Source of the DNA: Alopecurus myosuroides
Lineage: Eukaryota; Streptophyta; Magnoliopsida; Poales; Poaceae
Length of the DNA: 64,000 nucleotides
Assembly: GCA_028641055.1 (NCBI GenBank)
Contig: CM054060.1
Coordinates: 206,670,445 to 206,734,444 of the forward strand
Direction: 5' to 3'
The notes beneath the pieces were generated by a model. That model did no database searches. It saw only the letters and a list, made by a program, of their open reading frames with translations, and was not told the DNA's origin. Below are positions 32,656 to 44,737 of this stretch, piece after piece. Numbering within the stretch: position 1 is the stretch's first letter; the number at the start of each line of letters is the position of its first letter. The position numbers and the translations under genes were made by a program.

Positions 32656-35301
32656 CTACACTTTTAAGAACTTGGTGCTCTTGTTGCGAGTTTTGCGCTC
32701 GGTCTCATCGAGAATGCGAATAGGGTGCTCCTCATAAGAGAGGTCTTCTTGCAGATCAATGGAATCATGATCAACTGCACGACCTGGATCTTTGAAGCAC
32801 CTCTTGAGCTGTGACACGTGAAACACATCGTGCACCTTGGATAGCTTTTCTGGAAGTTCAAGACGATAGGCATTTTCTGCACGCCTTGAGAGAATGTTGA
32901 AGGGACCAATATATCTTGGTGCAAGCTTTCCTTTGACACCAAAACGATGAGTGCCTCTGAGGGGAGTTACACGGAGATATGCTTTGTCACCAGCTGCATA
33001 GACCATGTCCCTGTGCTTGCTGTCATAGTAGCTTTTCTGACGAGACTGAGCAATCTTGAGATTGTCACGGATGATGCGAACTTTCTCTTCGGCTTCCTTA
33101 ACAATGTCAGGGCCTAAGAGTGAACGTTCACCAGCTCCAGACCAATTGATTGGACTGCTGCATCTGCGGCCATAGAGAACCTCAAATGGTGCCATGCCTA
33201 GGCTTGCCTGGAAGCTGTTTTTGTAGGAGAATTCAGCATATGGAAGACATTCCTCCCATTTCATGCCAAAGGAGAGACCACATGCTCTGAGCATATCCTC
33301 GAGAATCTGATTGACTCTTTCGACTTGCCCTTGAGACTGAGGATGGTAGGTTGTGCTGAACAGAAGCTTGGTGCCCAATGCTTCTTGAAAGCTTTTCCAG
33401 AAATGAGAAGTGAAGATGCTTCCATGGTCTGAGCTTATTTCCAATGGAACACCATGAAGAGGAACAATCTTTGCTGTGTAGAGCTCTGCTAACTGACTAG
33501 CTGAGATTGTCTCTTTAACAGGAAAGAAGTGAGCTACCTTAGTGAGTCGATTAATGACAACGAAGATTGCATCGTTGCCCCTCTTGGACTTTGGGAAACT
33601 AGTGACGAAGTCCATTTCAATCATGTCCCACTTCCACTCAGGGATTTTCAGAGGTTGGAGAAGACCGGCTGTTTTCTGATGAACTGCCTTGACACGTTGA
33701 CAAACGTCGCATTCAGAAACGTATTGAGCAATTTCACGTTTCATGCCAGGCCACCAATACAGTGTCTTGAGATCCTGGTACATCTTTGTACTTCCAGGGT
33801 GTATGGAGAGAGGAGTTTCATGAGCCTCCTTGAGAATGACATATTTGAGACTTTGAACTCGAGGAACTGCAATGCGTCCTTCGAAGAACACAGTTCCCTT
33901 GTCATCAATTTTGAAGCACTCAAATTTCTCATTGCCTGCTTTGATGTGTTCTACAATCTTCTTGATTTCAGCATCACGAAGTTGTTCAGAACGAATCTTG
34001 TCCTCGAGAGTTGGAGTGGCTGTCAAGTTTGCAAGATAGCCTTGAGGAACAAGACCAAGGTTGAGCTTCTGGAATTCTTCATGAAGAGGAGGTTGGCTTT
34101 CCATGATCATGAGATTATTGCAATACGACTTGCAACTGAGAGCATCGGCCATAACATTAGCCTTGCCTGGAGTGTAAGAAATGGTAAGATCAAAGTCTTT
34201 GATCTTTTCAATCCATCTCCTTTGTCTGAGGTTTAGATCTGGTTGAGTGAAGATGTACTTCAGACTCTTATGATCGGAAAAGATTTCCGTGCGATTACCC
34301 AACAAGTATTGTCTCCATTTCTTGAGGGCAAACACAACTGCTGCAAGTTCAAGGTCATGAGTGGGATAATTGAGCTCATGTGTGTTCAACTGACGTGAAG
34401 CATAAGCCACAACTTGACGTTCTTGCATAAGAACTGCACCTAGACCTTGGAGAGAAGCATCACAGAATATTTGGAAAGGTTTGGAAGGATCTGGGCCAAC
34501 CAGAACTGGTGTAGAAGTGAGTTTAGTCTTCAGGAGATTGAAGCTCTCATCACATTGTGGAGACCAAACGAACTTCTTGTCCTTCTTTGTGAGGTCAGTG
34601 AGAGGTTTGGCAATCTTGGAGAAGTTTGGGACGAAGCGACGACAATTGCTAGCCAAGCCAAGAAAACTTCTTACTTGCTTCACCGTCTTTGGAGGTTTCC
34701 AATCAACAATTGCTTTAACCTTTTCTGGATCAATGGCTATGCCCTTGGAAGGGATGACATGACCAAGATAAGCAACTTCGGAAATCCAGAACTCACATTT
34801 GGAGAACTTGGCATAAAGACGATGCTCGCGAAGCTTCATGAGAGTGAGACGAAGATGTTCTTCATGCTCTTCCTCGGATTTTGAGTAGACAAGAATGTCA
34901 TCAAGATATACCACAACGAACTTGTCGAGGTATTCATGGAAGACAGAATTCATGAGTCGAGAGAATGTCGCCGGTGCATTGGTGAGACCAAAGGACATGA
35001 CGGTGAATTCGTATAGACCGTAGCGAGTGGTGAAGGCTGTCTTTGGAATATCCTCCTTTCTGATCTTTATTTGATGGTAACCCATTCTCAAGTCCAACTT
35101 GGAGAATATTGAGGCTCCAGCAAGTTGATCAAAAATATCATCGATACAAGGAATTGGATACTTGTTTTTGATGGTTTTCTCGTTTAGAGGACGATAGTCA
35201 ACAACGAGTCTCTTTGTGTGATCCTTCTCCAACGAACAGAGTTGGGCAACCCCAAGCCGAGGAACTAGGTTGAATGTAACCTTTTTCCATGTACATATCA
35301 A
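32656..35301 (-). CDS. T1 pol: RT, RNase H, integrase (881 codons)
   Basis: The frame opens at 35301 by chance sequence. True RT coding joins from the protease frame by a one-base shift near 35235, where WGCPTLFV of one frame matches the start of [18 protein letters not shown] in this one. RT has [17 protein letters not shown] and YLDD at residues 132-135. RNase H follows ([32 protein letters not shown]), then the integrase zinc region (HPGSTKM, CDVCQRV), [16 protein letters not shown] in place of the common SDRG, and [13 protein letters not shown] with the catalytic Glu. The end is a GPF/Y region and [10 protein letters not shown]. The protein reverse-transcribes and integrates T1. The frameshift and the loss of the chromodomain suggest it is not made intact. 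Confidence 0.93.
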   Translation of the reverse strand: MICTWKKVTFNLVPRLGVAQLCSLEKDHTKRLVVDYRPLNEKTIKNKYPIPCIDDIFDQLAGASIFSKLDLRMGYHQIKIRKEDIPKTAFTTRYGLYEFTVMSFGLTNAPATFSRLMNSVFHEYLDKFVVVYLDDILVYSKSEEEHEEHLRLTLMKLREHRLYAKFSKCEFWISEVAYLGHVIPSKGIAIDPEKVKAIVDWKPPKTVKQVRSFLGLASNCRRFVPNFSKIAKPLTDLTKKDKKFVWSPQCDESFNLLKTKLTSTPVLVGPDPSKPFQIFCDASLQGLGAVLMQERQVVAYASRQLNTHELNYPTHDLELAAVVFALKKWRQYLLGNRTEIFSDHKSLKYIFTQPDLNLRQRRWIEKIKDFDLTISYTPGKANVMADALSCKSYCNNLMIMESQPPLHEEFQKLNLGLVPQGYLANLTATPTLEDKIRSEQLRDAEIKKIVEHIKAGNEKFECFKIDDKGTVFFEGRIAVPRVQSLKYVILKEAHETPLSIHPGSTKMYQDLKTLYWWPGMKREIAQYVSECDVCQRVKAVHQKTAGLLQPLKIPEWKWDMIEMDFVTSFPKSKRGNDAIFVVINRLTKVAHFFPVKETISASQLAELYTAKIVPLHGVPLEISSDHGSIFTSHFWKSFQEALGTKLLFSTTYHPQSQGQVERVNQILEDMLRACGLSFGMKWEECLPYAEFSYKNSFQASLGMAPFEVLYGRRCSSPINWSGAGERSLLGPDIVKEAEEKVRIIRDNLKIAQSRQKSYYDSKHRDMVYAAGDKAYLRVTPLRGTHRFGVKGKLAPRYIGPFNILSRRAENAYRLELPEKLSKVHDVFHVSQLKRCFKDPGRAVDHDSIDLQEDLSYEEHPIRILDETERKTRNKSTKFLKV

Positions 35302-36409
35302 TTTGTTCCTTCAACAACTTCAGCTCGGGAGTTCCTATCTTATAGGGATGCTTAGAGATTGGAGCAGTACCTGGTTCAAGTTCAAGTTCCTTCAACAACT
35401 TCACGAACTCAACAGCTCTGTCCGGAGGCATTCCTGGCAACTCTTCTGGAAAGACGTCAGGGAAGTCGCAAACCACCGGAACAGTTTCAAGTGAAGGTAG
35501 AGGTTTTGCATCGAGGGTGCATAGCTGAATGGAACTTGATTCATGTGGAGAATAGGTTATCTGGCCAGAAGGGTGGAACAGAGTTATTGACTTTTGAGCA
35601 CAGTCAATCCTTGCTTTATTGGCCTTCAGCCAATCCATACCAAGAATGACATCAATGTCAGAACTTCCCAGCAACATGAGAGAAGCAAGGAATATGTGGC
35701 CTCCAATTAGGATTTGATTGTCCTTACTTATCTTGGAAGTCAACATTTGAGATCCCGGGGAGTGAACAGTGATCTGATTGCTTAGTGGAACCACAATTAG
35801 GTTGTTTGTTGTGGCAAAGGTCTTTGACACAAAAGAATGTGATGCTCCGGTATCAAACAACACTTTAGCTGGAATAGAGTTTACGGGAAATGTACCGAGA
35901 ACGACTTCAGGAGCTTCCTCAGCTTTGTCGATCTTGACATGATTCACCCTTGCGGTCCTCCCGACAGGCCTGTTGTTGGAGTTGAAGGCCTTAGGCGGGG
36001 GAGCGCGCACCATTGCCTGGTTTGTGTTAGGACGAGGTGGTGGTGGAGGTAGCTGCCTCTGCGTGCACTTGTCGGCGTAGTGCCCCGTCTGCTTGCACTT
36101 GTAGCATGTGACGACACGAGGGGGCCCTGGCCTTGGCTGCCCCATTGAAGCCCTTGGATCATGCATCTGAGCAGGGTTGGGTGGGCGGGGAGCGAAGCCT
36201 GGAGAAGCTTGGGCATATGGAGCCCGAGTGACAGCACCCTCACGCGAGTGCTTGCGAGACTCCTCGAACGCCTTGCGCCCATTTTCTTCATTGAGCGCGG
36301 TGTTAACGAGATCCTCGAAGCTGTTGGCCTTGACATTGGTAAGGGCATACTTGAGTTCCGGGTTAAAACCTCTGCGGAACCTTGCCATCTTCTTAGCTTC
36401 AGTGGACAC
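35198..36409 (-). CDS. T1 gag C-terminus and protease
   Basis: This frame continues gag after an in-frame TAA near 36497. It holds the end of the retrotransposon gag domain ([20 protein letters not shown]), a proline-rich linker and a zinc knuckle [14 protein letters not shown] at residues 102-115 that packages element RNA. The aspartic protease site [13 protein letters not shown] is at residues 183-195 (about 35854). The frame then enters the RT N-terminus ([15 protein letters not shown]) and is lost at a one-base shift, ending at 35198. The opening ATG at 36409 is internal and is not the natural start, which is at 36913. Confidence 0.9.
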   Translation of the reverse strand: MSTEAKKMARFRRGFNPELKYALTNVKANSFEDLVNTALNEENGRKAFEESRKHSREGAVTRAPYAQASPGFAPRPPNPAQMHDPRASMGQPRPGPPRVVTCYKCKQTGHYADKCTQRQLPPPPPRPNTNQAMVRAPPPKAFNSNNRPVGRTARVNHVKIDKAEEAPEVVLGTFPVNSIPAKVLFDTGASHSFVSKTFATTNNLIVVPLSNQITVHSPGSQMLTSKISKDNQILIGGHIFLASLMLLGSSDIDVILGMDWLKANKARIDCAQKSITLFHPSGQITYSPHESSSIQLCTLDAKPLPSLETVPVVCDFPDVFPEELPGMPPDRAVEFVKLLKELELEPGTAPISKHPYKIGTPELKLLKEQIDMYMEKGYIQPSSSAWGCPTLFVGEGSHKETRC

Positions 36410-36496
36410 CTCATCTCCAGCGTACCGAGTGAGGCGATTGAACTCACTCTGATACCCGATGACGTCCAGCTTGCCCTGCTTGAGTGAGCAAAACTC

Positions 36497-36913
36497 TTAA
36501 CGCATCCTTTCCATGAGACCATCTGGAATGTGGTGCTTCAGGAAGGCTTCCTTGAAACAATCCCATGTGACTGGCATCCCAGTTCTCATGGCCTGAAAGT
36601 TTTCCCACCAAGTAGCTGCCTGACCCTTCAGCAGATAGGAGGCATACTTGACCTTGTCTTCTTCAGCCACGTGTGCAATCTCCAGAGCCTTGGCTATCTC
36701 ACGGATCCAGTCATCAGCGTCCAGAGGCTTGCGTGTGGCCACGAAAGCTCTTGGGCCCAGACTGAGGAACTCCTTGATGCTGACCCGTGGAGCTGTCTGG
36801 TTGATGTGCTGATTAGTCTGAAACTGGGCCATCTGCGTCATGACTTGGGTCATCTGAGTCAACAGCTCCGCGATTGGCGGTGGCTCAGGCGTGTTGTTCC
36901 TTGTTGGCGGCAT
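36497..36913 (-). CDS. T1 gag N-terminus, ended by a premature TAA
   Basis: ATG 36913 is a credible gag start (MPPTRNNTPEPPPIAELLTQ). The capsid-like domain follows: WIREIAKALEIAHVAEEDKV, then AATWWENFQAMR, typical of the retrotransposon gag family. TAA at about 36497 interrupts the same frame, which continues EFCSLKQGKLDVIGYQSEFN into the next ORF. The stop probably arose after insertion. Confidence 0.9.
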   Translation of the reverse strand: MPPTRNNTPEPPPIAELLTQMTQVMTQMAQFQTNQHINQTAPRVSIKEFLSLGPRAFVATRKPLDADDWIREIAKALEIAHVAEEDKVKYASYLLKGQAATWWENFQAMRTGMPVTWDCFKEAFLKHHIPDGLMERMR

Positions 36914-37122
36914 CCTGAATGGAAATGCATTTTAGCACAACAATATAAAAGGATAGACTTGGCAACCGAAAGAGAGATTATTCCGACGCATGAATAGATA
37001 ACCAACAGGTACATCAACACATGTTCAAATAAATCAGAATATCCAACACACCATAAATGGTTCGAATGCCAAAGGATAACTAAACATAGCTAAGAATGGA
37101 TACATCGGTACTCCCATGCTCA

Positions 37123-37938
37123 TCACGCAGGACGGCGGCTAGGAGTACGGCGAGAGGTACGGTGAGGAGCACGCCCACGAAAGTAGGTGGAACGACGATC
37201 CACGTAGATCTGACGTGGTCTGAGACCGACTCTAGGCGTGGTGAAGTACATAGCGTCGGCTCCCTGTGCTCCAAAGCGGGGAATCCCAGTGTAACCAGCA
37301 CCAAGGTTAAGGAGTGGACCTCTGATCGGCTCGTGACCTCCAGCATCTGGCAGACGACGCCCAACTGGCTGATCGAAACGTGCAAAGCGCTCGTCTCCAA
37401 CAAAGTCTGTGGTGTACATCGCCAGACGAGTCAAAGCAAGGTAAAGCTGCTCTCTGACTGAAGCCAACTCTTGAGATAGTGTGCGGGCAACTGCGTCACT
37501 GTGTCTGACAAACTGAGCGGTGGTGTGCAGCCTGGAGTTATCATGCTCGTAAACATCCAAGTTGTCGTAGAGAGTGAAGTGAGCTCCCTCCGAAGTGATG
37601 TAACCACGGGGGATGTGGCGATAGATAGAATCGTCAAATCCCCAGTAGTCAGCACGAAGGATGGTGAGGCTCACATAAGCTGCCTGCTGCATAGCCATAT
37701 CCACTGTGGAACCTACTGCCTCGTAGCGGTGGACTACGCTCATGCCATCATCTGACAGAATGTAGACGATAGCCTGGTAGTAGGTCTGGTCAAACTCTCG
37801 CTGTTGCTCGTAGACCTGGTACTCTGGTGCCCAACGGAACCCCAGAAAAGTGACCATGTCTCTCAGCATCTTCGGATAACCGGCAGTGCTCTCGCAACGA
37901 GTCATACGAACCACCTGCGGGTAGAACCTGAGATCCAT
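37123..37938 (-). CDS. T1 additional sense ORF upstream of gag (271 codons, unknown)
   Basis: An open frame on the coding strand of T1 lies between the primer-binding site and gag. The frame extends back to 38079, but the ATG at 37938 follows CATCTGCAG, a good splice acceptor or start context, and the protein turns well-ordered only from MDLRFYPQVVRM. Its middle (FLGFRWAPEYQVYEQQ, VYILSDDGMSVVHRYE, then VDMAMQQAAYVSLTILRADY) suggests an alpha-beta domain. The C-terminus is Arg-rich. It is not a gag or pol domain and has no zinc knuckle. The alternation of strands followed by an AMQQAAY-type helix recalls double-stranded-RNA-binding folds, which is only a guess. The frame has no internal stop although gag and pol are damaged. 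Confidence 0.7.
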   Translation of the reverse strand: MDLRFYPQVVRMTRCESTAGYPKMLRDMVTFLGFRWAPEYQVYEQQREFDQTYYQAIVYILSDDGMSVVHRYEAVGSTVDMAMQQAAYVSLTILRADYWGFDDSIYRHIPRGYITSEGAHFTLYDNLDVYEHDNSRLHTTAQFVRHSDAVARTLSQELASVREQLYLALTRLAMYTTDFVGDERFARFDQPVGRRLPDAGGHEPIRGPLLNLGAGYTGIPRFGAQGADAMYFTTPRVGLRPRQIYVDRRSTYFRGRAPHRTSRRTPSRRPA

Positions 37939-38462
37939 CTGCAGATGATTGGGGAAGCTTTGATTAGACGCCGGTAGAAGAACTGAAGTGGCAAGCAACA
38001 ACAAGGTTTCAACGGACGAAAAGGATCTTGAGAAGAACACGATATCGAAGCAACATTCGGGAAACACGAGACCAAACACTCCTGAGGTACTACGGAAAAC
38101 CCATCCGGGCTTCTAAAGGATCAATATCTACTGCTTAAGGAATAGAGGATCTGCTTCCGGGGCTTATGTGCCTCCGTTCTCAATCGTGAGTAGGCAACAT
38201 GATAAATCATGTCACAACCACCTCCATTCCTATGGACTAGTAGATATAACTGTCCTAGAGAAACCAGGATACGTGAAATCCTAACTTGAAAGTTTAGATG
38301 AGAAGAGAAAACAACGTTGCACTTCCTTACCAGAAAAGGGAGGGTGGGTGGGGAAAGAAATAAAAGAACAGAATTCCTACTCTCACGTTTCATTTTTTTT
38401 CCTATATAGCTACAAAATAGTTTCTAGACTCAACTGCGACCAGTAAAAGGGATCCTACAGGC
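37939..38462 (-). other. T1 leader between primer-binding site and extra ORF
   Basis: About 520 bases with no convincing frame apart from the extension of the extra ORF to 38079. It could contain an intron 5' splice site matching the acceptor-like CTGCAG at 37938, but none was assigned. Confidence 0.5.
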
Positions 38463-38480
38463 AGACAGGCTCTGATACCA
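38463..38480 (-). other. T1 primer-binding site
   Basis: The minus strand reads TGGTATCAGAGCCTGTCT, an excellent match to the 3' end of initiator methionine tRNA, two bases from the 5' LTR. Confidence 0.9.
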
Positions 38481-38482
38481 TT

Positions 38483-41400
38483 TTTCGCACCCGGACTTCT
38501 AGAGGATACTCACAGCCCGCTAAACAGTAGATAAATGGCTTACGGGCATACCGGCACCCGCATCTCAATATGAGTAGGCCAACACGTAAACGTGTGACAA
38601 CCATCCTCTACTATTCATCGTCTGCATAAACCATCCCATAGAAATCCGACTACTTCCATTGACGTACTTCATAACATACACACATGGTACGTCAACAGCA
38701 TTTGAACAAGTGATATCACAACAAATCTCTAAGACACAAAGAAATAGAAATAAGTGGCAAATAGCTCTCACTAGAGCAGAGATAGCAAATACAATCATCC
38801 AGAGGACACATGTCCCAACAAGTCATCATTCCATCACAGCGGAAGCATCCAAAGTGTCTGAGTACAGACAAGATCCAAATAGGCCTAAGAGGCCGGAAAC
38901 GAAAAGACGGAGCCCATCCACGATGTCTCGGATCCTGCCCGGGTCCGCTATTTACTCGTCAGCAGCCTCGTCATACTCCACGTAATAGCCACCATGGGGA
39001 TCCTCGGAACCGTAGTCTGCAGAACACGCAGCCCCAAAGGGGTCAGTACAGACGAGTACTGGCAAGCAAGACGCACAAGATACCAAAGTGTACCCGGCAA
39101 CACCAAGTACAGATGCTTTGGGTTCAACGGGAGATAGGTGATATAAAGAGGCGGCTGTGGGCTGCTCTAACCAACTACAGAGACACGCTACAACATCCGG
39201 CTAAAAGAAGGGGATAAGATAGCGTATCGGAACCAACTACCACTAACCTCAAACAAACCCATCCTGAATCTCGCCCCTTATCCAAAGAAGCAATCCGAGG
39301 ATAACAAACACAGTTGGATTAATGAAGGTTCAAGTTATTGTGACAATAAGCCTATTACTAGTCACATTATTATTAATTAGGTGTAAGTTGTCTAATCCTT
39401 GTTAGCCAGCCCTATCACCAAGTCATCCATAACCGCGGATAACACGGCTTCTCGAGAAGATTTAACCCTGCAGGGATGCACCAATTTGGCCGTACACGTA
39501 AGAATATCCCGCCAGACGGGGGATCAACCCACTAAGCGAGGTACTCAACACAACCCAACTCTTCTTCGCATCAAGCCCAAAGAACCCTGTGCAGATGAGC
39601 GCACGGCTAATCAAGCCCCACGAAGAAAAGGGGACCCTCATAGCACTCCAAGAACGTGTCTCCCTAAATGCCGACTACAAAAGTTACCACCCTGGCCTCG
39701 GGTTCGCACCTGCATATGCATGCGGCAAATGGAAAACCCGAACTAAATGAGGCGATTTGGACGAGATGCGAATCGAATCAAAGTTGAGGGGGCGCCCATA
39801 CACGCTTCCCACATGCGGTTAGCGCGCTCATCATGGATCTAGAGGACAAGAACTTTTCCTGAGTTCGACACTAGCAGGCCTCAAAACCATACCCGGCCTC
39901 CTGCCGGTGCCTTATCATCAAATTAGCATTACCTCATACATTAACAGGTTGTTGTTTAAACATCGAGCCCCCAGAACATAATAAATAAGGTAACAGAAAT
40001 AACGGGCATCAGACTCGAGCATAAACAACCCTAAGCATGCTAGTAAGACACAGGCAACAAGCAACAGGGTTATAGGTTTGGAGGATAGGCCATATCAGGG
40101 TTACAGGATAACATGTGATAGGATCGGAACACAAGCAACGAATCTTGAGGCTAGCAGGATAGACAACGGAAAGTATCGATATCCAGTGTGGAAAGGACAC
40201 AATGGTTCAGGTGAGTGAATACTTGCCTGCAAACTCAGTAGCCTGGTACTGGGCTAACTCCTCTGAAGTAGTGTCGTCAACCTCGTCTGTCTCAACGTCG
40301 TCGTCTATTCGAGAAGAAGCAAATAAACAACACAGAGAGACAAACAATCAATAACATGGCATAATGCACAATCATGGTATGATGCATGACAATTTAACTG
40401 ATGCATCAAAGATAAGCTAGTTGACATGGTAACATAATTAAATGGGCCCATATGCAATTTGGATTGCATATGGAAAAGCCCATGAATTAAGGTTGAATTA
40501 AATGATCTACAACTAACCATCATGTGAAAGTTGATTAGAATGATGCATGGATGAAGAAAACAATAATAAAACAACAATAGATTCAATTTGATATGTTGTT
40601 TACCAAGTTTGGAATTTTATTTATTAAGTTATGAAATTTGGCTTCTTAAATGAGTTACACAAGCATTTGTTGTTCTCACCAATTTTAAATGTTCAAAATA
40701 GATAACAAAGTTCATATTTGGAAACAACACAAAATTTTAGATGGAATACATGTTTCATTTGTTGAAAATGGATTTAAAATGAATTAATTATGAATTAAAC
40801 AAGTTTGGACAAGATTTAAATGAATTTAATTCAAGTATGAAGTTATTTGAATTTTTATTTGTTCAAAACAGTAAATAAAATTCATTTTTGAAAAGATTAT
40901 ACTTTTCTGGTTTGAAAACATATTTTATATGTTCAAAAGAAATTAGTTTGACCAAGTTATGAATTTAGCAATTTTAAATGATTTACACAAGCTTTAAAAT
41001 ATTTACCCAATTTTAATTATTCAAAACAGGAAACAAAGTTTATATTTGGAAAGGTGGTTCAATTTTGTATGGAAGACATATTTCATATGTGCCATTTGAA
41101 TTTAATTTGAATTAGTTATGATTTTGACCAAATTTGAAATATTAGTTTGAATTGGAATTTTTGAAACTATTTGAAATGTTCAAAACAGTATACAAATGGT
41201 TTAAACATGTAGAGAATTAAATTTGGTATGGAAAACATATTTAACATGTTGAATTTGAATTTGAAATGAGGGATCTATGAGAGTTTGAATTCCAGGGACC
41301 ATTCTGTAAAATTACAGGGACTTGGAGGTAAAAGAAAAAGGTCCAGAAATGAATTTCACCTCGCAGTGGCCCAGCCTGAGCCACTGACAGAGCGCCCTGG

Positions 41401-42725
41401 GCCACGGTGGCGCTTATGTAGCGTGCGTGTGCGAGCGCGTGGCTGCAGGGTCGCTGACAGGGGAGCCCCACCTGTCAGCGCGCGTTGCAAAAATGTGGGT
41501 TTTTATCCGCGCGGACGGGGACTCGAACCCGGGGCGTGGGCTTGCGCGCGCGTGCTCGTGGCCACTGCGCTGCTGAATGTTTTCGTGACAGAAGAGGGGG
41601 CTTGGGGGTTTTGAGGTGCAGTTTCGTCAGTAACTGAACTGACGAAAGTTCAGTTAACTGAACTTTGCCAGGGCACGGTGATCGCCGGCGTCGCGGCTCG
41701 TTGCTGCTGCTACCGTGTGAGTGGTCCAGTACAGGGCGGTGCAGGGTGTGTGCGCGCATCGGGAGAGAAAGGAAGGGATGGAGGAGGGTGCTCACCGGGG
41801 AAGAGGAAGGAGGAGGTGGACGTGCTCGGTGAGGTGACAGTGGTCGACGGCGACAGGCGGAGACGGCGGCAGCGATCCCGTTGCTCCCGGATCCCGCTGC
41901 GGTGTCGAGGAGGGAGACGGAGGCACGGGGAAGCGATTCCCGTGCTCAACCTGCGCGGAGGAGGGCCATGGCGACGGCGATCGCCGGCTGCTGCCGCGGG
42001 CGTGCGGTGGAGGTGCAGTGCAGAGGGAGAAACAGAGGAGGGAGGAGGAAGAAATCGGCGGCGGCGGCAGAGAGATGGAGGAGGAGGCTAGGGCAGCAGG
42101 GAGGAGCCCTCGGGGGTGGATTTAAGGAGGAGGAGGCACGCTGCTGGCCGTCCCATCTCCTGCCTGTTCGACGTGGACATCTTCGATGTCGCGCCGTACA
42201 GAGGTAGGGGATGGGGGGAAAGGTGGGTTGGGCCTTGCTGCCTCCCCAGCCCGCTTCTGTTTTATTTTATTTTTTTATTTTCTCTCTGTTTTTTTTTTTT
42301 GCAGAAAAGAGAAGGGGAAGAAAAGATGGGTTTTGGGGTTGGAAAAATTTTGGGAATAATTTTTATGAGTTGTTTATTACAAAAGCCCAGCTGTGCAACT
42401 TTTTGTTTTTCAAAAATTTAAATTTTGTTGCTGTTTGAAAATTCAAATGAATTTGAGTGAATTTGGTATTATTTGAATTATTGAAAAGAAGCAAGTTAAT
42501 AGTTTTAACTTTCAAGTTTATTGGAAACAAATAATTGGTTTGATTTGAAAGTTTCATTTGAAAATTGTAACAGAACAAGTATGAAACAAGGATTTGAAAT
42601 TTGGTTTGAAATTCAAATGGAAAAACAAGTGAAAACAAATGCAATGCTTATGATGACATGATGCAAAACGTAAATTAACAAGGAGCAAACATTCTAATGG
42701 TGTTTTTCATACTTGGGATGTTACA
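38483..42725 (-). repeat. T1 5' LTR
   Basis: 4,243 bases, nearly identical to 28282-32520. Its inner terminus reads TTTCGCACCC instead of TGTCGCACCC, so the canonical CA end has mutated to AA on the coding strand. The outer end TGTAACATCCC is intact and abuts the CTCAT duplication. Confidence 0.95.
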
Positions 42726-42730
42726 CTCAT

Positions 42731-44719
42731 GAATTTGACATCTCTATCTGAAACAATAGTTCTTGGCACTCCATGTAATCTCACAATTTCTCTAAAGAAT
42801 AAATTTGCAATGTGAGAAGCATCATCACTCTTGTGGCAAGCAATGAAGTGTGCCATCTTGGAAAATCTGTCCACAACTACAAAGATGGAATCATGTCCTC
42901 TCTTTGTCCTTGGCAAACCCAACACGAAATCCATACTAATATCCTCCCATGGTGTACTTGGTGATGGCAATGGTGTGTACAAACCGTGGGGCTTCAACTT
43001 GGATTTTGCCTTATTGCAAGTAATGCATCTTTGCACCAATCTATACACATCTCTTCTCATATGTGCCCAATAAAAATTCTCAGCCAACATGAGCAATGTT
43101 TTCTCTCTTCCAAAGTGTCCCATTAATCCTCCACTATGAGATTCCTGTAATAAGAATAAACGCAAAGAACACTCGGGAATACATAATTTGTTAGCTCTAA
43201 ACAAGTATCCATCATGTATATGAAATTTATCACATGCCTTAACATTAGTACATTTATTAAATGGCATAGAAAATTCATAATCATTAGCATATAGCTCTCT
43301 AATTCCCTCCAAACCCGAAACCTTGATCTCTAAATTGGAGAGTAACATGTTCTTTCTTGATAAAGCATCAGCAACTACATTGTCTAATCCCTTTTTATGT
43401 TTTATTATGTATGGAAAAAACTCAATAAATTCAACCCATTTAGCATGTCTTTTATTCAAATTTGATTGGCACTTTAAGAATTTTAATGCTTCATGATCAC
43501 TATGTATAATAAATTCTTTAGGCCATAAGTAATGTTTCCACACCTCTAAAACTCTCACAAGTGCATATAGTTCCTTATCATAAACAGAATAATTCAATTG
43601 TGCACCATGTAGTTTTTCAGAAAAATAGGCAATAGGTTTCTTTTCTTGCATTAATACTCCTCCAATACCTATGCCACTAGCATCACACTCAATCTCAAAT
43701 TGTTTGTCAAAATTAGGAAGCATTAACAAAGGGGCCGAAATCAACTTCTCTTTAATAGCGTCAAAAGCAATATCTTGTTCAACTCCCCACACAAATTCTA
43801 CACCCTTTTTAGTGAGTTCATTCAAAGGTGCAGCAAGTGTACTAAAATCTTTGACAAATCTTCTATAAAAACCAGCTAATCCATTAAAACTTCTTACTTG
43901 ACTCACATTAATAGGAATAGGCCAATTTTTAATAGCTTCAATTTTTGATTCATCTACTTCAATCCCATGTATAGAAACAACATAACCAAGGAATATGACC
44001 TTATCTTTGCCAAAAGTGCACTTCTCTAAATTTCCATACAATTTATGTTCTCTTAGCACTTGCAAAACTTGTCTAATATGATCAATATGCTCATGTTCAT
44101 TGTGGCTATAAATAAGAATATCATCAAAATAAACCACCACAAATTTACCAATAAAATTTCTCAAAACATGGTTCATTAATCTCATGAAAGTACTAGGTGC
44201 ATTAGTCAATCCAAAAGGCATAACTAACCACTCATATAAACCAAATTTTGTTGTAAAAGTTGTTTTCCACTCATCCCCCTCTTTCATCCTAATTTGATGA
44301 TAACCACTACGCAAATCAATTTTAGAGAAAATGGCACTACCACTTAATTCATCTAACATGTCTTCCAAACGTGGTATAGGATGACGATAACGAATAGTGA
44401 TATTGTTAATTGCTCTACAATCTACACACATGCGCCATGTACCATCTTTTTTAGGCACTAAAATAACAGGAACAACACAAGGAGAAAGGCTTATTCGAAT
44501 GTAACCTTTGTCAAGAAGCTCTTGCACTTGTTTCTGAATCTCTTTTGTTTCTTGGGGATTAGTTCTATAGGGAGCTCGGTTTGGCAATGAGGATCCAGGA
44601 ATCAAATCAATTTGGTGCTCAATACCCCTCAATGGTGGCAAACCCGAGGGCACCTCCTTTGGAAAAACATCCTCAAAATCCTGCAACACATGAGAAACAC
44701 CAAGAGGAATAGGGGTCAT
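42731..44719 (-). CDS. C1 pol: RT, RNase H and integrase N-terminal half (cut by T1)
   Basis: The frame starts near 44719 and runs to the T1 insertion; the last few codons down to 42707 belong to T1. RT shows [37 protein letters not shown] and YFDD at residues 197-200. RNase H shows [23 protein letters not shown] and [10 protein letters not shown]. The integrase zinc region ([21 protein letters not shown]), MDFVLGLP and SDRDVKFM precede the break. The other half is at 27292-28276. Upstream, TAA at 44738 separates it from gag-protease in the same frame. The chain KG-stop-ILVSNDM suggests CAA changed to TAA, so one polyprotein is the ancestral state. Confidence 0.94.
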
Positions 44720-44737
44720 GTCATTAGAAACTAAAAT

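Larger units (their letters stand above)
28282..42725 (-). mobile_element. T1, chromodomain Ty3/gypsy element (Tekay/Del-like) with 4.2-kb LTRs
   Basis: The element is 14,444 bases long, flanked by the duplication CTCAT at 28277-28281 and 42726-42730. LTRs lie at 28282-32520 and 38483-42725, each beginning TGTAACATCCC on the minus strand. The primer-binding site is at 38463-38480 and the polypurine tract at 32525-32545. Internal order on the minus strand: an extra ORF (37938-37123), gag, protease, RT, RNase H, integrase, chromodomain. A chromodomain plus very long LTRs suits the Tekay/Del lineage. At least four lesions (two in-frame stops, a frameshift and a damaged LTR terminus) make this copy defective. 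It sits inside C1 and is therefore younger. Confidence 0.93.

Noticed and set aside
33529..34236. 235-codon plus-strand frame opposite T1 pol
   Set aside because: Antisense shadow of the RT/RNase H region; no domain and poor start context.
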